From: Chaetoderma sp. LZ-2023a
Taxonomy: Eukaryota; Mollusca; Caudofoveata; Chaetodermatida; Chaetodermatidae
Direction of reading: 5' to 3'
Length of the DNA stretch: 64,000 bases
Assembly: GCA_034401795.1 (NCBI GenBank)
Contig: CM067359.1
Location: 145,768,233-145,832,232, forward strand
The notes under the pieces were generated by a model. It was not told the DNA's origin, ran no database searches, and saw only the letters and a list, made by a program, of their open reading frames with translations. Below, in pieces: positions 56,684-64,000 of this stretch; the stretch's first letter is position 1, and every line of letters starts with the position of its first letter. A program made the translations under genes and the position numbers.

Positions 56684-59231
56684 TAATCTTGCTCTCCATC
56701 TCGTAGGATGATGTATGGAGGTGATAATAACATTAATCTTGCTCTCCATCTCGTAGGATGATGTATGGAGGTGATAATAACATTAATCTTGCTCTCCATC
56801 TCGTAGGATGATGTATGGAGGTGATAATAACATTAATCTTGCTCTCCATCTCGTAGGATGATGTATGGAGGTGACAATAACATTAATCTTGCTCTCCATC
56901 TCGTAGGATGATGTATAGAGGTGACAATAACATTAATCTTGCTCTCCATCTCGTAGGATGATGTATGGAGGTGACAATAACATTAATCTTGCTCTCCATC
57001 TCGTAGGATGATGTATGGAGGTGACAATAACATTAATCTTGCTCTCCATCTCGTAGGATGATGTATGGAGGTGACAATAACATTAATCTTGCTCTCCATC
57101 TCGTAGGATGATGTATGGAGGTGACAATAACATTAATCTTGCTCTCCATCTCGTAGGATAATGTATGGAGGTGATAATAACATTAATCTTGCTCTCCATC
57201 TCGTAGGATGATGAATGGAGGTGACAATAACATTAATCTTGCTCTCCATCTCGTAGGATGATGTATGGAGGTGATAATAACATTAATCTTGCTCTCCATC
57301 TCGTAGGATGATGTATGGAGGTGATAATAACATTAATCTTGCTCTCCATCTCGTAGGATGATGTATGGAGGTGACAATAACATTAATCTTGCTCTCCATC
57401 TCGTAGGATGATGTATGGAGGTGATAATAACATTAATCTTGCTCTCCATCTCGTAGGATGATGTATGGAGGTGATAATAACATTAATCTTGCTCTCCATC
57501 TCGTAGGATGATGTATGGAGGTGATAATAACATTAATCTTGCTCTCCATCTCGTAGGATGATGTATGGAGGTGATAATAACATTAATCTTGCTCTCCATC
57601 TCGTAGGATGATGTATGGAGGTGATAATAACATTAATCTTGCTCTCCATCTCGTAGGATGATGTATGGAGGTGATAATAACATTAATCTTGCTCTCCATC
57701 TCGTCGGATGATGTATGGAGGTGATAATAACATTAATCTTGCTCTCCATCTCGTAGGATGATGTATGGAGGTGATAATAACATTGAACTTGCTCTCCATC
57801 TCGTAGGATGATGTATGGAGGTGACAATAACATTGATCTTGCTCTCCATCTCGTAGGATGATGTATGGAGGTGACAATAACATTGATCTTGCTCTCCATC
57901 TCGTAGGATGATGTATGGAGGTGACAATAACATTGATCTTGCTCTCCATCTCGTAGGATGATGTATGGAGGTGACAATAACATTAATCTTGCTCTCCATC
58001 TCGTAGGATGATGTATGGAGGTGACAATAACATTAATCTTGCTCTCCATCTCGTAGGATGATGGATGGAGGTGACAATAACATTAATCTTGCTCTCCATC
58101 TCGTAGGATGATGTATGGAGGTGACAATAACATTAATCTTGCTCTCCATCTCGTAGGATGATGTATGGAGGTGACAATAACATTAATCTTGCTCTCCATC
58201 TCGTAGGATGATGTATGGAGGTGACAATAACATTAATCTTGCTCTCCATCTCGTAGGATGATGTATAGAGGTGACAATAACATTAATCTTGCTCTCCATC
58301 TCGTAGGATGATGTATGGAGGTGACAATAACATTAATCTTGCTCTCCATCTCGTAGGATGATGTATAGAGGTGACAATAACATTAATCTTGCTCTCCATC
58401 TCGTAGGATGATGTATGGAGGTGATAATAACATTAATCTTGCTCTCCATCTCGTAGGATGATGTATGGGGGTGATAATAACATTAATCTTGCTCTCCATC
58501 GTGTAGGATGATGTATGGGGCTGATAATAACATTAATCTTGCTCTCCATCTCGTAGGATGATGTATGGGGGTGATAATAACATTAATCTTGCTCTCCATC
58601 TCGTAGGATGATGTATGGAGGTGATAATAACATTAATCTTGCTCTCCATCTCGTAGGATGATGTATGGAGGTGATAATAACATTAATCTTGCTCTCCATC
58701 TCGTAGGATGATGTATGGAGGTGATAATAACATTAATCTTGCTCTCCATCTCGTAGGATGATGTATGGAGGTGATAATAACATTAATCTTGCTCTCCATC
58801 TCGTAGGATGATGTATGGAGGTGATAATAACATTAATCTTGCTCTCCATCCCGTAGGATGATGTATGGAGGTGACAATAACATTAATCTTGCTCTCCATC
58901 TCGTAGGATGATGTACGGAGGTGACAATAACATTAATCTTGCTCTCCATCTCGTAGGATGATGTACGGAGGTGACAATAACATTAATCTTGCTCTCCATC
59001 TCGTAGGATGATGTACGGAGGTGACAATAACATTAATCTTGCTCTCCATCTCATAGGATGATGTAGAGAGGTGATAATAACATTAATCTTGCTCTCCATC
59101 TAGTAGGATGATGTATGGAGGTGAGAATAACATTAATCCTGCTCTCCATCTCGTAGGATGATGTATGGAGGTGACAATAACATTAATCTTGCTCTCCATC
59201 TCGTAGGATGATGTATGGAGGTGACAATAAC
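56684..59231. repeat. 50-bp satellite array, about 51 copies
   Basis: The unit contains ttaatcttgctctccatctc followed by a gtaggatgatgtatggaggtg segment and ataataaca. The phase is constant over the whole 2.5 kb: every 300 bp the sequence returns to the same point, so there is no indel. Substitutions cluster: gtgaTaata against gtgaCaata in blocks, GATCTT in four neighbouring units (57820-57960), GGGGGTG near 58460-58570 and TACGG near 58915-59020. This indicates local unequal exchange or conversion. It lies in the 10.2-kb PSMG2 intron. Confidence 0.97.
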
Positions 59232-59287
59232 AACTGGGTATTTTAAATATATGAATTTCGTGCCAAGACAACCTAATAGCTATGAAG

Positions 59288-59654
59288 AGGGTTCATACAC
59301 CTTGTACTCTCTGTGCTTGAAATTCCATGACTTTTCATGACCAAAATTAACAAATACCATGACTTCCAAGAATTAATATCGAGGAGATTTGTGTTTATGA
59401 CAGATCCAAAAAAAAAGATCTGAGTTATAATACAAAATGTATGAATATTGCCTGTTGCAACAACCAAGCTATTGCCATAATTTTTTTTGAGTAAAGGTGA
59501 TTTATGTCAACAGATTTATTTTTAGTTTACATGATTACCAATTTTCATGACCCTTCCAACACCTACGATAAAAAACACTCATTTTCCATGACTATCCAGG
59601 CTTGGAATTTAAACTTTCAAATTCCATGACTTTCCATGACTAGTATGAACCTTG
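59288..59654. mobile_element. hAT-like MITE with 7-bp target duplication
   Basis: Begins AGGGTTCATAC and ends GTATGAACCTTG, flanked by TATGAAG on both sides (59281-59287 and 59655-59661). The eighth base differs (c/g). Inside, an attccatgacttttcatgac motif is repeated in related forms. 367 bp, non-coding. The GGGTTC termini and the length of the duplication suggest hAT. Confidence 0.65.
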
Positions 59655-59739
59655 TATGAAGCCATATGTGTGAATGCTTAGTAGTTGAGATTAGCTATAT
59701 ATTAAACCTTTACTGTTCAAGATTTGTCAGAGAAATTGA

Positions 59740-59826
59740 CATTTCTGGTGAATGAAAGTCTATATTTTACAGGCGAAGAAAAGTTTTGTTTGTTAAATTT
59801 TAAAACTGGAATGACTGGCTTGATTA
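59740..59826. repeat. Half copy of the palindromic MITE
   Basis: Contains gacatttctggtgaatgaaag and ttaaattttaaaactggaat, followed by gactggctt, the left-arm order of the family, next to the complete copy at 59827. Confidence 0.5.
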
Positions 59827-60047
59827 TTAACCCTTTACCACTCAAATTTATTATTTTAAATTTCAATTTTCTCACAGAGAATGTTCATTTGCAGACCAAG
59901 AAGTCTATTTTTGAAAATTTTACCACTGGAATGACTGGCTCGGCTATCGCGCCAGTCATTCCAGTGGTAAATTTTCAAAAATAGTCTTCTTTTGGTTGGC
60001 AGATGGACATTTCTCAAGAAATGCTGAGATGAGTGTTAAAGGGTTAA
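59827..60047. mobile_element. Palindromic MITE with TTAA ends (best copy of the family)
   Basis: 221 bp. Ends TTAACCCTTTACCACTC and the complement GAGTGTTAAAGGGTTAA, with TTAA at both borders. The core forms a long hairpin: tttttgaaaattttaccact, then ggaatgactggc, paired with gccagtcattcc and agtggtaaattttcaaaaat. CCCTTT next to TTAA points to piggyBac-type mobilisation. Confidence 0.8.
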
Positions 60048-60219
60048 GAAAGTAATTTTAGTGGTCTTCTTCTTTTCGATCGCTGGTATCACACTTGGAG
60101 AGCCATTCTCAAGATGAAATCTGTAGTTTTCTGCAGTTCTTCCACAGGCCCATACAGCTTTTCAAGAAGAGGTTGACAAAGTCAAAATTATGTCATATGT
60201 CAGGGACACACTGACTTCA

Positions 60220-61240
60220 TAAACAAGCTTGAATCACATGGTGCCCTACCAAAGAATGCTCTTCTTGTCACAATGGATGTCACATCTCTATACACGAATA
60301 TTCCAAACGAGGAGCTACAGCCAAATTCATCAGGGCCAATGGCACCCCGGGCCAGGCCAGCCCGAGGTCGTTATTGTCCTTGTTGAAGATCGTTCTGACC
60401 TGCAATAACTTCACTTTCAACAATAAACATTACCTCCAAATAGGAGGTACAGCAATGGGCACAAAAGTAGCACCTAGCTACGCCATAATTTTCATGGCGG
60501 ACCTAGAAAACAGACCACTCAGTATAGCGCGCCACACCAACCCGCTATTTACCTCCATTATATTGATGACATCTTCATACTATGGTTAGAAGGAAGGGAG
60601 AAACTGGATATGCTCATCCAACATATGAACACTTCACACAACACAATCAAATTCACGGCTGAAATCTCACCAACCAAAGTGAGCTTTCTGACACACTAGT
60701 TTCGATTTCGGACAAACATACACTCCAATTCGACCTCTTCACCAAACCCACCGACACTCATGGGTACCTACATTACCAGTCAGCACACCCAACCTCCACC
60801 AAAGACGCGAGTCTATATGGCCAATTCCTGAGATTACGCAGAATCTACTGCAACATTGAAGACTACGAGAAACACGCTCGTGATACAATTGCACACTACG
60901 AGAATCGTAGTTATCCCACCAATCTCTTAATAGACAGCTATAACAAAGCCCTCCAAATGGAGAGACTATCACTCTTAAAACCGAAAGAGAATAAAACCAA
61001 AAACCACCGGATACCACTCATCACAGATTACCACCCACACAGTATCCTTCTCAAGAAAATTATCAACCGACACTGGGACCTCCTACAAACCAGCCCCAAA
61101 TGCAGGGACACTTTTACCGAGAAACCGCTCTTCGGCTACAGAGGGAACCCAACGCTGAGAGACCAACTAGTCTGTGCTGATTTCTCCCACCCTGCTATCA
61201 AAGGATACCAGGGCAGTTCGATACCAAACAAAGTCGAACC
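60220..61240 (+). pseudogene. Penelope-like reverse transcriptase and linker, frameshifted
   Basis: Motifs in order: [20 protein letters not shown] (palm start), [20 protein letters not shown] then KVAPSYA (60410-60480), and a damaged region where the second catalytic motif (normally YIDD) should be: only a frameshifted Tyr-x-Asp-Asp-like tail remains near 60556-60575. FDLFTKPTDTHGYLHYQSAH and RLRRIYCNIEDYEKHA follow. Frame changes near 60330, 60540 and 60680 show that it is inactive. Confidence 0.8.
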
Positions 61241-62786
61241 ATGTCAAAAAGGAAACTGTTCCTTTTGTCACAGAATGGAGAAAGGGAAAACTTTCCAGAG
61301 CACACACACACACGTCTAACATACAGATGTCACGTGAAAACACACTGCTCAACCATGAATGTAGTGTATCTCCTGACCTGCACCATTTGCAACAAACTAT
61401 ACGTGGGAGAAACTAAGAGAGAATTCCAGATCTGTATCAAAGAACATTTGAGAGATGTCAACAAACACAAAGACACACCGGTCGCACTACATTTTAACCT
61501 ACCAGGACACGATACAAATAGTATCAGATACAGAGTCATAGAAGTAGGCTTGCGCGATTTTCCGATTTAATCGTGAAGTTCGATTTATTTTTTAAATCGT
61601 GATTTTTACGATGTAATTGAGGAAAGATCGGAAAATCGTCAAAAATTTCATGTTTTTACAAAATCTGAAGTGTGTACGTTTCCGTCGCATTATATCAGTA
61701 CATGAGTACACTTATAATCGATTCTGTGTTCATTGTGTGTATATCACGCCGTGCCATGCATGTGTCGAATAATTACGAATCACAACACAAAGCGCTACAA
61801 TAAACAAGCTAACAATTGCGAGGTAACACCTTTGTCATTGAAAAAACAAGCTAGTTACTCCGGTGAATCGCCATATAATTTTCTTTCTTTCGCTGCAGAC
61901 CCTGAGTCTGTTGTGAAATGTCAAGTATATACAGTTTCAGAGTGTTAGGCAATCAGTGAACATAATTCTGTTTAATTCTAGAGTAAGCAATTTCAGATGG
62001 TCTAATAATTTTTCCCTTTTGATTCGGTTGTCATGTCAAATTAAAGAAAATAAAGCAACAGCATTCCAGATTTTGAACTGTGCGTTCTGTTGATTACTCT
62101 TAAATGTAAATCGTACATTCTGAAAGCAACTATAAACCGCACTATAGGATGAGTTTATGCCGTTACACTAGTACCTACTCAAAGCCACCATCCTATGTAT
62201 GTGAATTGCGCAGTATCTCCCGCGCAACTAATATTAGCGTCTTCGCGTTACTCCGGTAATTACCTAAACGCGTCCTACAAAGGGAGGCTATAAGCGGGAG
62301 CATCACGTAATCTATATATTTTTCTCGCGACATTTTATCTCAAATTTTGATGAATTAAATAATGTTTTTTAAACTATACGCAATCTTTAGGTGGTCCCCA
62401 TTAATAATTTCATGCCCCCAATGATGGATATAAGATATACATTAAGCATAGACGTAGGATGGTAAGAATTCGTCGCATGAACATCATCATGTGTTCTAAT
62501 ATCGTGCTATTTTTGTATGCTTTATTTTAACTTTCTAGAAACGAGTCACGTTAACCCGGTTTATACTTTTGGGAATTTGGACCTACGATTTAATCGAAAA
62601 TCGCGATTTTTTTCATAAAATCGATCGCGATGTTTCAAATCAAAAATCGCGCAAGCCTACATAGAAGTTCTGCGTCACGACTCTGAAAGCACTGAGGCCA
62701 CCCCCCCACGCAAGCACCATGAATCTTACTGGATTCACCAACTCCACACAATGGATCCTGTTGCTATTAATCACGCAGATTGGTAA
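61241..62786 (+). pseudogene. Penelope-like GIY-YIG endonuclease, interrupted by a MITE
   Basis: The nuclease reads NVVYLLTCTICNKLYVGETK (the VYLL...LYVGET pattern stands for GIY-YIG), then EFQICIKEHLRDV (His region) and RYRVIEV, where the hAT MITE enters at 61545. After the MITE the same frame goes on with LRHDSESTEATPPRK and WIHQLHTMDPVAINHADW before a TAA at 62784-62786. Without the MITE the domain is open from 61241. The cysteine/histidine part at 61220-61330 (CQKGNCSFC) precedes it. Confidence 0.85.
61545..62659. mobile_element. hAT-like MITE, copy 1, with 8-bp target duplication
   Basis: Ends TAGGCTTGCGCGATTTT and AAAATCGCGCAAGCCTA are inverted repeats. The 8-bp sequence CATAGAAG is found directly on both sides (61537-61544 and 62660-62667). 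1,115 bp without a coding frame. Many ATCG-containing repeats lie near both ends. The 8-bp duplication and TAGG-type terminus fit the hAT superfamily. Confidence 0.88.
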
Positions 62787-62829
62787 CCCCCACATCCTGT
62801 GGGTGAGACACCATAACTACAATACTTAC

Positions 62830-62948
62830 CCTGTGATTTGACTGTCAAGTCTTTCATGAGCAAAGCTACTTGTTAGAATGACGACTTGTTTAAATTTACA
62901 CTGGCATATCCATTCAGCCAACCGCTGACAAAACACATTCCTACGTCC
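62830..62948 (-). CDS. PSMG2: Proteasome assembly chaperone 2, internal exon
   Basis: 119 nt from an acceptor with a strong pyrimidine tract (ttttttttgctttag) to a donor (ACAGG/GTAAGT). It reads in phase 0: GRRNVFCQRLAEWICQCKFK, then QVVILTSSFAHERLDSQIT. The pattern (a Trp in a short helix, then the V-L-x-S-S beta strand and a following Arg-x-Asp) agrees with the central beta-sheet region of PSMG2. Two bases (GG) remain for the next exon, which supplies A to make Gly. Confidence 0.88.
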
Positions 62949-63059
62949 CTAAAGCAAAAAAAAAAGGGAAATTAAACTCACTTGGCCAGATAGGTAGCCA
63001 GTTCATGACTCATTTGAACGGACATAACTCTGAACATTGACGTGAAATAAGCTTTATGT

Positions 63060-63122
63060 TCCCAAAGCAATATTTCAATCCTTTAATGCTCAATACAGCC
63101 AAAAGGTCCTGCCTTTGCAGTG
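63060..63122. mobile_element. Palindromic MITE, left part (split by hAT copy 3)
   Basis: Reads cctttaatgctcaatacagc, a segment with cctgcctttgcagtgg, and runs to the target duplication of the hAT MITE. The remainder continues at 63568-63700. Confidence 0.65.
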
Positions 63123-63130
63123 GTCTTGGG

Positions 63131-63559
63131 TAGGCTTGCATGATTATTGCTTTCAGTAATCGCGATCGATTATTTAATAATAATCGCGATTACACGATTA
63201 ATCAGCTTGAGTACAAATTACCCAGCTATAACAGAAAAAAAGCATATCAATGACGAAAGCTGCAATGATGTTGAGAAAGATCGATTTGCAAGCCAAGAGA
63301 AGATTATTTTTGAAAATGTAGCACTGAAATGACTGGCTCAATTCTCGAGCCAGTCATTCCAGTGATACATTTTCAAAAATAGCCTTCTCTTGGCCTGCAA
63401 ATGAACATACATTCGCTGAGCAAAATGTAAATTTCCATGACAGATCGCAATAAAGGTAGGTTTTGGAATATTTTATGATGTAGAATTATTCACGATTATT
63501 CGATTATTTAGTTTTTAATCATATAAATTCACGATTTTCGATTTAATCGCGTAAGCTTA
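63131..63559. mobile_element. hAT-like MITE, copy 3, with 8-bp target duplication
   Basis: Ends TAGGCTTGCATGATTATT and AATCGCGTAAGCTTA, flanked by GTCTTGGG on both sides (63123-63130 and 63560-63567). 429 bp. Its ends resemble copy 1, but the interior is different: it holds a palindromic MITE (63280-63410) and ATCG-rich arms. Confidence 0.88.
63280..63410. mobile_element. Palindromic MITE inside hAT copy 3
   Basis: Arms tttgcaagccaagagaagat and atagccttctcttggcctgc, centre gactggctcaattctcgagccagtc. An almost perfect hairpin of about 120 bp. Confidence 0.85.
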
Positions 63560-63567
63560 GTCTTGGG

Positions 63568-63700
63568 TAATGTCCATTTGTAGGTGAAAAAATAATATTT
63601 TAAACATTTTCTCACTTGACTGACATCCAGTCATTCCAGTATAAATTTTTTAAACTGGTCTTCTCTTGGCCTGCAAATTGATTTGCCACTAAGCCAAATT
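63568..63700. mobile_element. Palindromic MITE, right part
   Basis: Continues from 63122: taatgtccatttgtaggtg, then the centre gactgacatccagtcattcc and the closing arm tcttctcttggcctgcaaat. Confidence 0.65.
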
Positions 63701-63843
63701 TAGATTTGAAAAAATCTTGACTGCGCACATACCCCCACATGTGTGTGCGTGTCTGCCTGTGGTATGTGTGTAACTGTCTGTGTGACTGCGCATGCCTTCA
63801 GAGTTGTATCTCATATACTACCGGATTATTTAATATGGCTTAC

Positions 63844-63902
63844 CTGGACAAATGGTGCTCTTTGTTGAATGGTCATAATTTGGTTTGATGCCGATTCATA
63901 CA
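63844..63902 (-). CDS. PSMG2: Proteasome assembly chaperone 2, internal exon (5'-most in window)
   Basis: 59 nt from an acceptor (ctttttgtattctag) to a donor (CCAG/GTAAGC). Two bases finish a codon begun upstream, outside the window, then YESASNQIMTIQQRAPFVQ is read, ending in phase 0, as the next exon requires. It matches the PSMG2 stretch in which a short V-Y-S-type strand is followed by a hydrophobic/basic strand. About 75 N-terminal residues are expected beyond the right edge, judging from the usual length of about 260 residues. Confidence 0.85.
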
Positions 63903-64000
63903 CTAGAATACAAAAAGACAATCTTCAGGACAAGAATAGTCATGTAGTCAAGTCAATCAATGCATCCATTTGCGAGCTCTAAGTCCTGATGCACTAATAT

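Larger units (their letters stand above)
60190..62786 (+). mobile_element. Penelope-like element, 5'-truncated, split by a hAT MITE
   Basis: The coding parts are RT (60220-60720), linker (60720-61240) and a GIY-YIG nuclease (61340-61544 plus 62660-62786). The order RT then GIY-YIG is that of Penelope-like elements. The N-terminus is missing and no terminal repeats are recognised. It sits in the PSMG2 intron, in antisense orientation. Confidence 0.85.

Noticed and set aside
57633..58049. 138-codon repetitive frame on the minus strand
   Set aside because: It is the 50-bp satellite read through all three frames; there is no start context, domain or conservation argument.
56684..59231. CRISPR-like array
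   Set aside because: The units are contiguous without unique spacers, and the window is eukaryotic.
30839..63902. PSMG2 as a processed pseudogene
   Set aside because: The exons are separated by introns with good splice sites and compatible phases and carry no stop, unlike a retrocopy.

Overview
The window is animal nuclear DNA. It has introns with consensus splice sites, animal-type transposable elements (DIRS, Ty3/Gypsy, LINE, Penelope, hAT and piggyBac-like MITEs), microsatellites and a 50-bp satellite. The element mix and the dispersed repeats suggest a marine invertebrate, most likely a lophotrochozoan such as a mollusc. That placement is inference.

The only host gene I can name is on the minus strand: PSMG2 (proteasome assembly chaperone 2). 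Five exons are visible (63844-63902, 62830-62948, 52447-52650, 51414-51531, 30839-30952). Their splice phases agree and they end at a stop codon. Its 5' exons lie beyond the right edge. The gene covers at least 33 kb for about 204 codons because its introns are filled with transposons.

Layout. 1-830: TAA microsatellites and a LINE tail. 830-3530: unassigned, perhaps Gypsy LTR/leader. 3530-7152 and 13496-14090: a decayed Ty3/Gypsy element, split by a 6.34-kb insertion (7153-13495). That insertion carries long inverted repeats around one 1,483-codon frame with an N-terminal Cys/His region, a FEN/PIN-like nuclease domain and a C-terminal CXC domain. The frame is broken only by three in-frame stops. 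14091-16275: 5'-truncated LINE with a piggyBac-like MITE in it. 16276-21267: old relics (Gypsy integrase, LINE). 21268-28319: DIRS-A, nearly complete. 28340-29310: LINE relic. 29311-30838: repeats downstream of PSMG2. 31280-44977: DIRS-B, split by DIRS-C (32164-39207), which is the best preserved copy. 45984-50258: DIRS-D, truncated. 50259-51288: hAT-like MITE. 52737-55849: DIRS-E inside DIRS-F. 56684-59231: 50-bp satellite. 59288-60047: two MITEs. 60190-62786: Penelope-like element split by a hAT MITE. 63060-63700: a hAT MITE nested in a palindromic MITE.

The DIRS copies encode a Gag-like protein, RT-RNase H-methyltransferase-like protein and a tyrosine recombinase. They show the DIRS hallmarks: inverted ends, an internal region equal to the joined element ends on the opposite strand, and insertion without target-site duplication. 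The strongest candidate for an undescribed system is the inverted-repeat-bounded PIN/CXC element at 7153-13495.
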